Translations under genes and position numbers: made by a program
The notes under the pieces: generated by a model
The model's database searches: none
Told to the model about the DNA's origin: nothing
Seen by the model: the letters and a program-made list of their open reading frames with translations, nothing else
From: Clostridium sp. BNL1100
Lineage (GTDB): Bacteria; Bacillota; Clostridia; Acetivibrionales; DSM-1351
Assembly: GCF_000244875.1 (NCBI RefSeq)
Contig: NC_016791.1
Coordinates: forward strand, 248,001-312,000
Length of the DNA stretch: 64,000 nucleotides
Reading direction: 5' to 3'
Shown: in pieces, positions 42,089 through 51,551 of the stretch
How positions within the stretch are numbered: position 1 is the first letter of the stretch
Layout: each line of letters opens with the position of its first letter

Positions 42089-44329
42089 ATGATAACCGGC
42101 AAATATATAAATATACTTATTGCTGTTGTTCTGCTCGTGGTGGTTGTCTTTACCGGAATCTTTATGACTGTTCCCGGCTCAATAGGAATAACCACTGAAA
42201 ATTCCCAGCCTGAATATGTTACAAAGTTGTTTAATAAGGATAAGATAATTTCTATTGATATAAAGGCAGATAAGAAAGAATGGGAAGACATGTTGAAAAA
42301 TGCAACAAGTGAAGAGTATATTCAATGTGATGCAACTATCAACGGTACAACCTATAAATCGGTGGGTATAAGGCCTAAAGGTAATTCGAGCTTATCCATG
42401 GTAGCAAACAGCAATTCAGACAGATTCAGCTTTAAATTGGAGTTTGATCACTATATAGAGGGACAAACCTGTATGGGGATGGACAAAATGGTTATAAACA
42501 ATATACAGGCTGACTCCACATATATGAAGGAGTACCTTTCTCTTGACATGATGTCCTATATGGGTGTTACTACTCCTTTATATGCCTACACCAATGTAAC
42601 CGTAAACGGAGAAAAGTGGGGCTTTTATCTTGCAGTTGAGGCTATGGAGGAGTCCTTCGCCAAGAGAAACTATGGAGACGATTTCGGGAAATTGTATAAG
42701 CCTGAAACTATGGGAGACCGGGGAAATGGAATGATGAAGGATTTTCCGGGCAATCAGGAAGGCCAAAAGGATATTAAACGGGAAAACGGAAATCAGCAGC
42801 AACAATCAGAAGCAGTTACAGGTGCCGCTGCCAAAGGCAATGGAATGAATGGCAAAGAAAATACAGCTGATACGAAAAATAATAATCAAGACCAACAAAA
42901 AGACCCAAATAATCAGAATCAGGGCGAAAATCAGGGAGGTCCCGGAGGTTTCCCGGGAGGGCCGGGATTCGGCGGATTTGGGAATAACCAAGGCGGAGGG
43001 GCCGACCTGAAATATATCGATGATAAAATAAGCAGTTATTCAAACATATTTGAAGGGGAAATATTTAAAGGTACCGATGCAGACTATAAAAGAGTTATAA
43101 AAGCTATTGAGAATCTAAACAACGGAACAGAACTTGAAAAATATATTAATATTGATGAATGTCTTAGATATTTCGCAGTAAATACAGTGGTAGTTAACCT
43201 GGACAGTTATTTCAGCAATATGAAGCATAACTATTACCTTTATGAGGACAACGGTCAGCTTTCAATGCTCCCATGGGATTATAATCTTGCTTTTGCAGGA
43301 TTTCAGTCGGGGTCGGCGTCGGCAGCGGTAAACTTCCCTATAGACACGCCGGTATCAGGCATTGAAATGTCTGAGAGACCGATTTTAAACAAACTTCTTG
43401 AAGTTGATGAGTATAAGGAAAAATATCATAATTATTTGCAGGACATAATTAACGGGTATTTTGACAACGGAGAATTTGACAAAAAAGCGGATGAACTGAA
43501 TTCATTGATTGGGGAGTATGTTAAAAATGATGCAACGGCATTTTTTTCATATGACAAATATACCTCAGGCATAGCTATGCTGAAAGAATTCGGCAAGCTA
43601 AGAGCAAAAAGTATTCAGGGACAGCTTGACGGAAGTATTCCATCAACTACCCAAGGACAGTCAAAGGCTTCTGACAAATTAATAGATGCATCTGCAATAA
43701 ACCTTTCAGTTATGGGGACACAAGGCGGAGGCGGCAGAATGGGCAGAGATGGTGCAAACCAACCGCAAGGAGAGCAGCAACAAGGTGATAATCAAATACC
43801 TCAGGAAGGAATGGAGCCGCCTCAAGGGAACCAACAGCAAGGCAATGGCCAAATACCACAGGGAGGCATGGAACCGCCCCGAGGGAATCAGCAGCAGGGT
43901 GATGGTCAAATGCCACAGGGAGGAATGGAGCCGCCACAAGGGAACCAACAGCAAGGTGATGGTCAATTGCCGCCGGGTGATATGCAGGGCTTCGGGGATA
44001 TGCCTGACAGGGATGTGATGATGCAGGCGATGAAGATAATGCAATCCGCCAACGGAAAAGATTTGACTGACGAACAGCTCCAGCAATTAAAAGCACTTGG
44101 AATGACTGACGAACAGATAAATTTTACTAAAAATATGCCCTTCGGAAATGGAGGCATGAGGGAAGGCGGATTTCCTACACAAAACGGTAAAAATGATATA
44201 GGAACCCATAATATGCAGTCATTAACACGAATGTCTGTTGAGGATGCTGTGGTATTGGGAGTTTGTTTAGCATTTATGGCAGCAGGACTGTTATTTGTCG
44301 TAAAATTTAAACGTAGAAAAAGCAGTTGA
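42089..44329 (+). CDS. CotH-family protein kinase, membrane-anchored with Gln/Gly/Pro repeats
   Basis: A 746-residue surface protein: N-terminal TM (7-28), a CotH kinase-like domain split by a Gly/Gln/Asn-rich insertion (about 220-305), a four-copy 19-residue repeat (559-634) and a C-terminal TM helix (about 719-739) with basic tail. CotH hallmarks are SVGIRPKGNSSL, RFSFKLEFDHYIEGQTCMGM, the AYTNVTVNGEKWGFYLAVEA region and MLPWDYNLAFAGFQ. B. subtilis CotH is an atypical Ser kinase of coat proteins. Here it is coupled to VTC and DUF4956 genes and is not a coat locus. The Gly-rich insert interrupts the domain unusually. Confidence 0.88.
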   Translation: MITGKYINILIAVVLLVVVVFTGIFMTVPGSIGITTENSQPEYVTKLFNKDKIISIDIKADKKEWEDMLKNATSEEYIQCDATINGTTYKSVGIRPKGNSSLSMVANSNSDRFSFKLEFDHYIEGQTCMGMDKMVINNIQADSTYMKEYLSLDMMSYMGVTTPLYAYTNVTVNGEKWGFYLAVEAMEESFAKRNYGDDFGKLYKPETMGDRGNGMMKDFPGNQEGQKDIKRENGNQQQQSEAVTGAAAKGNGMNGKENTADTKNNNQDQQKDPNNQNQGENQGGPGGFPGGPGFGGFGNNQGGGADLKYIDDKISSYSNIFEGEIFKGTDADYKRVIKAIENLNNGTELEKYINIDECLRYFAVNTVVVNLDSYFSNMKHNYYLYEDNGQLSMLPWDYNLAFAGFQSGSASAAVNFPIDTPVSGIEMSERPILNKLLEVDEYKEKYHNYLQDIINGYFDNGEFDKKADELNSLIGEYVKNDATAFFSYDKYTSGIAMLKEFGKLRAKSIQGQLDGSIPSTTQGQSKASDKLIDASAINLSVMGTQGGGGRMGRDGANQPQGEQQQGDNQIPQEGMEPPQGNQQQGNGQIPQGGMEPPRGNQQQGDGQMPQGGMEPPQGNQQQGDGQLPPGDMQGFGDMPDRDVMMQAMKIMQSANGKDLTDEQLQQLKALGMTDEQINFTKNMPFGNGGMREGGFPTQNGKNDIGTHNMQSLTRMSVEDAVVLGVCLAFMAAGLLFVVKFKRRKSS
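43763..43990 (+). repeat. Four tandem 57-bp coding repeats in the CotH gene
   Basis: Each unit encodes 19 residues of the pattern PQGNQQQGDGQIPQGGMEP. Copies start at 43763, 43820, 43877 and 43934 and differ by a few codons. Probably an extended, length-variable linker outside the membrane. Confidence 0.85.
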
Positions 44330-44485
44330 TAAATATATCTGGCCAAAATGAGAAAAGCTATATTAAACAAGGTTTTGGGACTGTTTCCATGAGTTGACAC
44401 AAAATTTGCTTTTTAGTATATTAGGTTTATACGAGACGGTTGCGTAAATAAACTTTGCATATATATGGCGTGGAGGTTGGATTAT

Positions 44486-45790
44486 TTGTTAACTAAAGTT
44501 TTACTGCTTGTGATTCTTGTACTGCTAAATGCATTTTTTTCGGGGTCTGAGATTGCCCTCATTTCTTTGAATGACAAAATAATTAAGAAGCAAGCGGAAG
44601 AGGGAGATAAAAAAGCAAAACAGCTCTATAGCTTTCTTAGCGAGCCAAGCAGGTTTTTGGCAACCATTCAGATAGGTATAACATTGGCAGGTTTCCTTGC
44701 AAGTGCATTTGCAACGGAAAGCTTTGTGGACGATTTAACAGGATTATTGATAAAGGCGGGTTTGCCTGTTGCTGAATCCGTTATCAGAAGTGTTTCACTT
44801 GTAGTGATTACCATAATTCTTTCGTACTTTACATTGGTTTTCGGTGAGTTGATACCTAAAAGATTGGCAATGCAAAAGGCGGAGTTCTTAGCCAACATTG
44901 CTGTAGGACCATTGATGTTCTTATCCCGCGTAACAAATCCTTTTGTAAGATTTCTGACGTTTTCAACAAACTTCTTCATTAAGATTTTTGGAGGAAATCC
45001 GGCAGGTGGGGACGACGAAAAAGTAACCGAGGAAGAAATCAGGATGATGATGGAAGTCGGAGAAGAGAGAGGCGTTATTCAGGATTCTGAAAAGGAAATG
45101 ATTGACAATATATTTGAGTTTGATAATAAACATGTTTCTGAGATAATGACGCATCGTACAGATATCGATGGTATCCCTGTGGATTCAGACCTTGAATATG
45201 TTTTATATGTCATGAACCGGGACAAATATACCAGAGTGCCTGTTTACAGTGAAAATTTGGATAATATTGTGGGCATACTGCATGTAAAGGATTTATTGGA
45301 GTACACGCAAAATAATGCTAAGGACTTTAGCCTGAAAAAAATTACAAGAAGTGCTTACTTTGTTCCGGAATCAAAGAGAACTGACGAGTTATTTAAAGAA
45401 ATGCAGAAGAACAAGGTTCATCTGGCAGTTGTAATAGATGAGTACGGTGGCACAGCGGGAATAGTTACAATAGAAGATTTGCTGGAAGAAATAGTTGGAA
45501 ACATTTTTGACGAATACGATGTAGAACAAAAAGATATAGAATATCTTGAGAATGATACTTATATTTTCGGTGGTGCAATCAGTCTTGACAAGGTTGAGGA
45601 AGTATTGGACGAAGATCTTCCTGCTGACGAATTTGATACCTTGGGAGGTTTTATTCTAAAGCTTCTGGGTCGAATACCAAAAGTAGATGAGAAACCTATT
45701 GTTCAGTATGAAAATATAGTTTTTAGAGTAACCGAAATGGAAGGTAAGAGAATAGTAAAGGTACAGGCAAGTAAAAAGGAAAATGTTTAA
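44486..45790 (+). CDS. CNNM/CorC-type (HlyC/CorC) membrane protein
   Basis: Membrane protein of the CNNM/MpfA group linked to Mg2+/Co2+ export. DUF21 domain about 1-185 with three to four TM helices (FFSGSEIALISLNDK, FLATIQIGITLAGFLASAFA). A CBS pair follows at about 205-325 (EIMTHRTDIDGIPVDSDLEY, IVGILHVKDLLEY). The acidic C-terminal CorC_HlyC domain (about 345-430) contains DEYGGTAGIVTIEDLLEEIV. GTGGAGG (44470-44476) places the start at TTG 44486, 9 nt on; ATG 44465 lies upstream of the SD. Confidence 0.92.
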   Translation: MLTKVLLLVILVLLNAFFSGSEIALISLNDKIIKKQAEEGDKKAKQLYSFLSEPSRFLATIQIGITLAGFLASAFATESFVDDLTGLLIKAGLPVAESVIRSVSLVVITIILSYFTLVFGELIPKRLAMQKAEFLANIAVGPLMFLSRVTNPFVRFLTFSTNFFIKIFGGNPAGGDDEKVTEEEIRMMMEVGEERGVIQDSEKEMIDNIFEFDNKHVSEIMTHRTDIDGIPVDSDLEYVLYVMNRDKYTRVPVYSENLDNIVGILHVKDLLEYTQNNAKDFSLKKITRSAYFVPESKRTDELFKEMQKNKVHLAVVIDEYGGTAGIVTIEDLLEEIVGNIFDEYDVEQKDIEYLENDTYIFGGAISLDKVEEVLDEDLPADEFDTLGGFILKLLGRIPKVDEKPIVQYENIVFRVTEMEGKRIVKVQASKKENV

Positions 45791-45804
45791 AAAAGGGTTA
45801 TTAG

Positions 45805-45849
45805 ACTGTCTCACACAGATTATTAAATCTTGTTGAGGCAGTTTTTTTA
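45805..45849 (+). terminator. CNNM/CorC gene terminator
   Basis: ACTGTCTCA (45805-45813) pairs with TGAGGCAGT (45834-45842) through one wobble, with ACAGATT/ATCTTGT inside, followed by T7. Confidence 0.75.
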
Positions 45850-45920
45850 TACCTTTATTAAATATTTTAATCAACATTTCATAAAAATTAATAATTCAGT
45901 TAAAAAAATTAAAAATAATA

Positions 45921-45949
45921 TTGACATTATATGAGAATGAGCATAATAT
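45921..45949 (+). promoter_or_regulatory. Promoter of the DUF2089-DUF4097 operon
   Basis: TTGACA (45921-45926), 17 nt, TAATAT (45944-45949). The downstream leader (45950-46040) is full of ATTAAT repeats that could hold an operator, but no clear symmetric site stands out. Confidence 0.55.
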
Positions 45950-46067
45950 ATTAATATAAGATTAATAATATTAATTGACGGATTAAAAAAATTAATTAAT
46001 TGTCTGGGAAAATTAACATTAGCGGATATAAACAAATTTAACTTAATTAAATTCAAGAGGTGATTTT

Positions 46068-46436
46068 ATGGCAAGAGAAGCTATCGGCAAATGCCCGGTC
46101 TGCGGAAACGAGACTGAAGTAACAAGGATAACATGTAACAGCTGTGATACTGTTATTGAAGGGCATTTTAAACTATGCAAGTTCTGCAAGCTTACAAATG
46201 ATCAAAGAGCATTTTTGGACGTATTCATAAAGTGCAGAGGAAATATAAAGGAAGTTGAAAAAGAGCTGGGCGTGTCATATCCCACAGTAAAGAATAAGCT
46301 GGAAGATGTAGCGGCCGCACTTGGACATAAAGGTGAACCGCAGCCCGAAGTTCCAGGTAGAAAGAAGGAAATACTTGATAAGCTTAACAGCGGAGAAATT
46401 AGTGTTGAAGAAGCAATAGAACTGATGAAGGAATAA
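46068..46436 (+). CDS. DUF2089 zinc-ribbon/HTH protein
   Basis: A 122-residue probable regulator. The zinc ribbon CPVCGNETEVTRITCNSCDT (about 9-28) plus FKLCKFCKL supply four or more Cys ligands. An HTH follows (QRAFLDVFIKCRGNIKEVEK and ELGVSYPTVKNKLEDVAAAL), and the C-terminal ILDKLNSGEISVEEAIELMK is a SHOCT-like helical pair also present at the N-terminus of the next protein. It likely controls the operon in response to envelope stress (YvlB-type loci); this is inference from pairing. Confidence 0.85.
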   Translation: MAREAIGKCPVCGNETEVTRITCNSCDTVIEGHFKLCKFCKLTNDQRAFLDVFIKCRGNIKEVEKELGVSYPTVKNKLEDVAAALGHKGEPQPEVPGRKKEILDKLNSGEISVEEAIELMKE

Positions 46437-46472
46437 CATTTTTCTATCTGAAATTTAGGAGGGATTTAAATA

Positions 46473-47675
46473 ATGTCTATAAGCGAAGAAAAATTATTAA
46501 TACTAAAGATGCTTGAAGAAAAGAAAATCACAAGCGAAGAGGCTGCAAAATTACTGGCGGCTCTTGATGAAAAGGCAGAACAGGAATCTGCTAATGGATA
46601 CAAAGGTAACCAAAAGGCAAACGGCTTTACTGAAGAGGCAGCAAAAGTAAGAGAAAAGGTTAATGAATGGAAAAAAGGATTCAAGAACAATTATAATCAG
46701 GCTGATTTTGATAATATGATTGATGATTTTGCTAATAAAGCTGAAAAAATCGGTAAAAACGTTGCCTCAACAACATTTGGAATTGTAGACAAGGTAATAG
46801 ATTATGTAGGAAGCTTCGTAGATACAAATTCTTTTAACGTTTTCGGAAGCTGTCAAACGGTTCAAAAGAACTTTGAGGTCTACCCTTCCGAAGATGCAAC
46901 CTTTGACATAGCAGGAGTAAATGGAGCAATTACTATAAAAAAGCATCTCGATTCAAAAATTGTTATTATATCAAGAATTAAAAGCTCAGTGCCCGACGGA
47001 GAGGGAGTTGTTACATTTTCCGATGATCCGGCCAATATTTCTATAAAGGTTAACAGTACTGGATTTAATGTTAGTGTATCCCATGAAATATTTATTCCTG
47101 ACATTAAGTTTAAAAAAATTGCAATTCAGAACTCAAATGGTAAAATATATATTGAAGATTCTATTTCTGAAGAAATCACAGCTGTTACCAAAAATGCACA
47201 TATAGAGTTGATGGGAGTAAACAGTGACAGGATTTCCGTAAACACAAAAAATGGTAGAATCCAGTTAAATTACATTATCGGGGACACCATTGATATAAAT
47301 ACCTCAAATGCTGTTATAGATATAAAACACATAAAAGCAAAATCTGTTAATGCAGTTACAAAAAATGGCAGAATTAGTATTGAAAATGCCCAGAATGTTA
47401 ATGGGGAAACTGATATGGATATGTACCTCAAAACCTCAAATGGGGGCATAAAGGTGAATATGAATGATATGGACAGCAGGGTTTACAAAGTAAAAGCCCA
47501 TGCAACCAATGGAACTATCAACTTGCTGGTTCCGGAAATTCTATATCATAATGTTAACCGTCAGGGTACAGGCGGAAGTTTTATCGAAGCGGAAAGCAAA
47601 AATTATGAGTCTGGACTCTGCAAGGTTAATATAACCGCAGAAACTATGAACGGTCATGTAGAAATTGTAAAGTAG
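46473..47675 (+). CDS. DUF4097 beta-repeat protein with SHOCT-like N-terminus
   Basis: A 400-residue protein. The N-terminal helices ISEEKLLILKMLEEKKITSE and EAAKLLAALD are SHOCT-like. A Lys/Asn linker follows (40-125), and then a right-handed beta-solenoid-like DUF4097 domain (about 140-400) with recurring NTKNGRIQL, TSNAVIDIKH, TKNGRISIEN, TSNGGIKVN and TNGTINLLV turns. It lacks a TM helix, so it is probably cytoplasmic or peripheral, like B. subtilis YvlB. It is 36 nt after the DUF2089 gene, and the shared SHOCT-like segment suggests direct contact. Confidence 0.85.
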   Translation: MSISEEKLLILKMLEEKKITSEEAAKLLAALDEKAEQESANGYKGNQKANGFTEEAAKVREKVNEWKKGFKNNYNQADFDNMIDDFANKAEKIGKNVASTTFGIVDKVIDYVGSFVDTNSFNVFGSCQTVQKNFEVYPSEDATFDIAGVNGAITIKKHLDSKIVIISRIKSSVPDGEGVVTFSDDPANISIKVNSTGFNVSVSHEIFIPDIKFKKIAIQNSNGKIYIEDSISEEITAVTKNAHIELMGVNSDRISVNTKNGRIQLNYIIGDTIDINTSNAVIDIKHIKAKSVNAVTKNGRISIENAQNVNGETDMDMYLKTSNGGIKVNMNDMDSRVYKVKAHATNGTINLLVPEILYHNVNRQGTGGSFIEAESKNYESGLCKVNITAETMNGHVEIVK

Positions 47676-47732
47676 TACAAATAACCACCGTAAACTTACC
47701 CATACTATAAAATAGATATTTTCCACCAAAAT

Positions 47733-47771
47733 AAACAGTCTGAAAGCTAAGCTTTCCAGACTGTTTATTTT
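47733..47771 (+). terminator. DUF4097 operon terminator
   Basis: AAACAGTCTG-AAAGCT pairs with AGCTTT-C-CAGACTGTTT, ending in ATTTTTTG. One of the strongest hairpins here. Confidence 0.85.
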
Positions 47772-47931
47772 TTGTAGATTAAATTAATTGTTCATGATAT
47801 AATATTGAATTGCGTGTGGGATTTTACTGTATATTCAGCATTTATGCAAATTAATGCATATTAGCAAATTAATATATAAAACTATTACTTATTAGCCAAA
47901 AAATAGAAACTGTTGTTTTACGGAGGAATTT

Positions 47932-49011
47932 ATGTTTGACAAACTTCAGGCTGCAGAAGACAGATACGAGGAGATAAGCCACAAGCTTAGTGACCCCGAT
48001 GTCATTAACAACCAGGATGAATATAAAAAATATATGAAAGAGTATTCTGATCTGGAAGAAATCGTTCAGAAGTACAGGGAATACACAAAAGTAACAAAAG
48101 AAATTGAAGAGGCAAGAGAACTTCTTGATCAGACTTTGGACAAGGACTTCAGGGAGATGGTTCAGCAGGAGTTTCAAGAAGCTCAGGAAAAACTTGAGGT
48201 AATAAAAAGACAGCTGAAAATATTGATTGTACCCAAAGACCCAAATGATGATAAAAACGTTATTGTTGAAATACGTGGAGGAGCTGGCGGTGAAGAAGCT
48301 GCATTATTTGCCGGAGTACTTTTCAGAGCTATGACAAAGTATGCGGAAAAAAAACGTTGGAAGTATGAAATTATGGACTCCAATCCTACCGAATTGGGCG
48401 GTTTCAAGGAAGTTGTGTTTTCCATAGAAGGAAAGGGTGCGTACAGCAGGCTTAAATTTGAAAGTGGAGTACACAGGGTTCAAAGAGTACCATCTACAGA
48501 ATCAAGCGGACGTATTCACACCTCAACCATAACTGTTGCCGTTTTGCCGGAAGTTGAGGAAGTTGACGTAGATATCAATCCCAGTGATTTAAGGATAGAC
48601 ACTTACAGAGCCAGCGGTGCAGGAGGACAGCACATTAACAAGACTGATTCTGCAATAAGAATAACCCATATGCCTACAGGAATTGTGGTAAGCTGTCAGG
48701 ATGAACGTTCACAGCACAAAAACAAAGATAGGGCTATGAAAATACTTCGTTCAAAACTTTATGAAATAGCGCAGGAACAGCAGATAAACGAGGTTGCTCA
48801 GGACAGGAAGAGTCAGGTTGGAACAGGTGACAGAAGTGAAAGAATCAGAACCTACAACTATCCTCAGGGACGAGTAACCGACCATCGTATCAATCTTACA
48901 CTGTACAAGCTGGAGCAGGTACTTGACGGAGACCTTGACGAACTCATAGATGCTCTCATAACTACAGACCAATCCGAGAAGCTCGGAAGCGGTACTGATG
49001 ATGAGGATTAA
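47932..49011 (+). CDS. prfA: Peptide chain release factor 1
   Basis: Class I release factor that reads UAA and UAG and triggers peptidyl-tRNA hydrolysis. The N-terminal helical domain is followed by the codon-recognition region [16 protein letters not shown], with PST in the place of the RF1 P-x-T tripeptide. The catalytic GGQ is in [20 protein letters not shown] (about 232-234) and the C-terminal block is [11 protein letters not shown]-like [20 protein letters not shown]. Full length (359 residues), SD CGGAGG. No prmC is seen next to it. Confidence 0.97.
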   Translation: MFDKLQAAEDRYEEISHKLSDPDVINNQDEYKKYMKEYSDLEEIVQKYREYTKVTKEIEEARELLDQTLDKDFREMVQQEFQEAQEKLEVIKRQLKILIVPKDPNDDKNVIVEIRGGAGGEEAALFAGVLFRAMTKYAEKKRWKYEIMDSNPTELGGFKEVVFSIEGKGAYSRLKFESGVHRVQRVPSTESSGRIHTSTITVAVLPEVEEVDVDINPSDLRIDTYRASGAGGQHINKTDSAIRITHMPTGIVVSCQDERSQHKNKDRAMKILRSKLYEIAQEQQINEVAQDRKSQVGTGDRSERIRTYNYPQGRVTDHRINLTLYKLEQVLDGDLDELIDALITTDQSEKLGSGTDDED

Positions 49012-49108
49012 TGAGTGTAAATAAAAAAGTAGGACAATTTAATAATATTCCACACCAAGCAGGAATAGTATGTTTAGTAGACATACTATTTTGAAAGAGG
49101 AAATTAAT

Positions 49109-49852
49109 GTGGAACATATATTGAAGATAACAATTGTGGGCTTGATATCAGGCATTACCGGAACAGGTATTGGCGGATTGATAGCCTTTTTTGTGGATAA
49201 AAGGATAAGCAACAGGCTGCTTAGCTCAATTTTAGAATTTTCAGCAGGATTGATGACAGCTGTAGTGTGCTTTGAACTCGTCCCCGAAGCCTTTAAGATT
49301 GCGGGACTGAATTTGACAATCATAGGAATGGGCTTGGGGATATTGATTGTAATAATCCTTGACGATATGGTGAAAAGGCTTGATAGCGTGAAAAATACAA
49401 AAGGCAATTCAAGTTTGCTTCGAGCGGGAATACTTGTATCGGTAGGTCTCGCACTTCATAACCTCCCTGAAGGATTTGCCGTTGGTTCAGGCTTTGAAGC
49501 TTCTGTTAAGCTAGGGCTTACTCTTACTATTATAATTGCCATTCATGATGTACCCGAAGGTATTGCAATGGCACTTCCCATGAAAATAGGGGGTTTTTCT
49601 GCAAAAAAGGCTTTTCTGTTGACTGTACTGTCAGGGGTACCAATGGGCTTGGGAGCTTTTATTGGAGCAGTTTTAGGCCATGTCTCCCAGCAATTTATTG
49701 CACTGTGCCTTGGCTTTGCTGGAGGAGCCATGTTGTATGTAGTCTTCGGTGAACTTATCCCAGAATCCAAGAGGATTTATCTGGGGAGAATGTCATCGGT
49801 AGGCAATATATTGGGAATAGTATGTGGTATAATAGTAACGATGCTCAATTAG
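49109..49852 (+). CDS. ZIP family metal transporter
   Basis: Divalent metal (zinc-type) transporter of about 247 residues and eight TM helices. TM4 has LHNLPEGFAVGSGF and TM5 has HDVPEGIAMALP, the paired HNxPEG motifs that form the binuclear metal site of ZIP proteins. Closest in style to the ZupT/GufA group. GTG 49109 is preceded by AAAGAGGAA; the in-frame ATG at 49070 is less well placed. It sits between prfA and the threonylcarbamoyl-AMP synthase gene. Confidence 0.9.
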   Translation: MEHILKITIVGLISGITGTGIGGLIAFFVDKRISNRLLSSILEFSAGLMTAVVCFELVPEAFKIAGLNLTIIGMGLGILIVIILDDMVKRLDSVKNTKGNSSLLRAGILVSVGLALHNLPEGFAVGSGFEASVKLGLTLTIIIAIHDVPEGIAMALPMKIGGFSAKKAFLLTVLSGVPMGLGAFIGAVLGHVSQQFIALCLGFAGGAMLYVVFGELIPESKRIYLGRMSSVGNILGIVCGIIVTMLN

Positions 49853-49880
49853 TACCAATACCATATTAGAGGTGAAATAT

Positions 49881-50945
49881 TTGAAAACACAGGTTATTAA
49901 AATAGATGTAGAAAATATAGACATAATTGCATTAGAGCCGGCTGCTGAAGCGTTAAAGCAGGGCATGACCGTGGCTTTCCCTACAGAAACTGTGTACGGC
50001 CTGGGAGCCAATGCCCTTGACGGAGTAGCTGTAAACAAAATATTCAAGGCTAAGGGAAGACCGTCCGATAATCCTCTTATAGTACATATCGCAGACAGAG
50101 AGAAGGTATCGGAGTTGACTTCCTTTATCCCTAATAAAGCGGTTGCATTAATGGACAAGCTTTGGCCCGGGCCGCTTACCCTCGTAATGAAAAAAAGTTC
50201 TGTTATTCCAAGAGAGATAACAGCAGGGCTGGATACGGTTGCCATAAGAATGCCGGGACATCCTGTTGCCCTTCAACTTATAAAACTTGCAGGTATTCCT
50301 GTTGCCGCCCCCAGTGCCAATGTTTCGGGCAAACCGAGTCCCACTACCGCACAGCATGTACTGGATGACCTAGAAGGGAAAATAGAAATAATAATTGATG
50401 CAGGCAGTTCCAGAGTAGGACTTGAATCCACTGTTCTTGATGTTTCGGTAGACCCTCCGGTGCTTTTAAGGCCGGGAGGAATAACACCACGCCAAATAGA
50501 AGAAATTATAGGACATATAGATATTGATAAGACGATTATGGAGAAAGCGACTGCGGATAATGTACCAAAGTCACCGGGAATGAAGTACAAACACTATTCT
50601 CCCAAGGCCCATGTTATTATAGTTGAAAGCAGCGATATGGACAAACAGGCTGAAGTACTGTGCCGTTTAGCGGAAAAATATATAAAGGAAGACAAAAAAG
50701 TTGGAGTATGTTCTACAGATCAGACCTTTGACAGGTATCCTCTCTATGAGACGATTTCCATGGGCGACAGAAATCACCCCGAAACTATTGCATCCAGCCT
50801 GTTTTCAATTTTAAGAGAATTTGATGACAGGGGAGTTGACATTATTCTGGCAGAAGCTGTTGATCAAAACGGTGTAGGATTGGCAATAATGAATAGGATG
50901 GTAAAAGCAGCCGGATATGATATTGTCAAGGCAGACCTTGTTTAG
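49881..50945 (+). CDS. Threonylcarbamoyl-AMP synthase (Sua5 form)
   Basis: Makes threonylcarbamoyl-AMP from Thr, bicarbonate and ATP, the first step of tRNA t6A37 synthesis. The YrdC domain (about 10-205) has GMTVAFPTETVYGLGANALD, KAKGRPSDNPLIVHI, PGPLTLVMKK and APSANVSGKPSPT. A C-terminal Sua5 domain (about 225-354) is joined through the KSPGMKYKHYSPKA motif, so this is the long Sua5 type and not short YrdC. TTG 49881 follows AGAGGTG; GTG 49872 lies in the SD. Confidence 0.94.
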   Translation: MKTQVIKIDVENIDIIALEPAAEALKQGMTVAFPTETVYGLGANALDGVAVNKIFKAKGRPSDNPLIVHIADREKVSELTSFIPNKAVALMDKLWPGPLTLVMKKSSVIPREITAGLDTVAIRMPGHPVALQLIKLAGIPVAAPSANVSGKPSPTTAQHVLDDLEGKIEIIIDAGSSRVGLESTVLDVSVDPPVLLRPGGITPRQIEEIIGHIDIDKTIMEKATADNVPKSPGMKYKHYSPKAHVIIVESSDMDKQAEVLCRLAEKYIKEDKKVGVCSTDQTFDRYPLYETISMGDRNHPETIASSLFSILREFDDRGVDIILAEAVDQNGVGLAIMNRMVKAAGYDIVKADLV

Positions 50946-50965
50946 TTTTATTTTGGAGGTTGACA

Positions 50966-51472
50966 ATGAAGGAAAGTAACTCATTAACAGATTCCATAAA
51001 GATAATATTCGTTTGTACCGGTAATACATGCCGCAGTTGTATGGCAGAAGGATTGATGAAAGAGGCTTTAAAAGATCTGCAGAATTCCCGAAGAATAATA
51101 ACCGTATCAAGGGGAATAAATGCATTTGACGGTGAGCCAGCTTCGGGGCACTCCATAAAAGCACTGAAAAACCTGTGTAATATAGACATATCTTCTCACA
51201 AGGCAAAAATGCTCAGCAATATGGATGCAGAACAGGCAGATTTGATTCTGACAATGACAAGACAGCACAGGGATATTATTAAAAGATTATGGCCCCAGAA
51301 AAAAACTCAGATTTTTACATTAAAAGAGTATGTTTATCCGGATTTAAACCCAGATGGTAGTGTGGCTGATATAAGTGATCCCTACGGAATGCCGTATGGC
51401 GTATACGAGGCTTGTGCCAAGGAATTACAGGAATGTATAAAACTGCTTTTAAACAAATTGAGTTTTTTTTGA
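50966..51472 (+). CDS. ywlE: Low-molecular-weight phosphatase, probable protein-arginine phosphatase
   Basis: A 168-residue LMW-PTP fold enzyme. The active-site loop is CTGNTCRS (17-24), with Cys17 as nucleophile and Thr21. Thr at this position distinguishes arginine phosphatases (YwlE) from tyrosine phosphatases, so reversal of McsB-type protein-arginine phosphorylation is likely. The general-acid loop is DISDPYGMPYGVYEAC. Cys follows CRS where most homologues have Pro. ATG 50966 lies 8 nt after GGAGG. Conserved neighbour of sua5 and rpiB. Confidence 0.87.
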   Translation: MKESNSLTDSIKIIFVCTGNTCRSCMAEGLMKEALKDLQNSRRIITVSRGINAFDGEPASGHSIKALKNLCNIDISSHKAKMLSNMDAEQADLILTMTRQHRDIIKRLWPQKKTQIFTLKEYVYPDLNPDGSVADISDPYGMPYGVYEACAKELQECIKLLLNKLSFF

Positions 51473-51551
51473 CATGTAATAATTTATACTATAAAATAAT
51501 TAAAGATGTGATTATAGTTATAGAGTAATTTTGTCAATTTTTGGAGGAATT

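Noticed and set aside
43763-43990. Tandem repeat considered as a CRISPR array
   Set aside because: Units are contiguous without spacers, in phase with the CotH reading frame. No cas genes are present.
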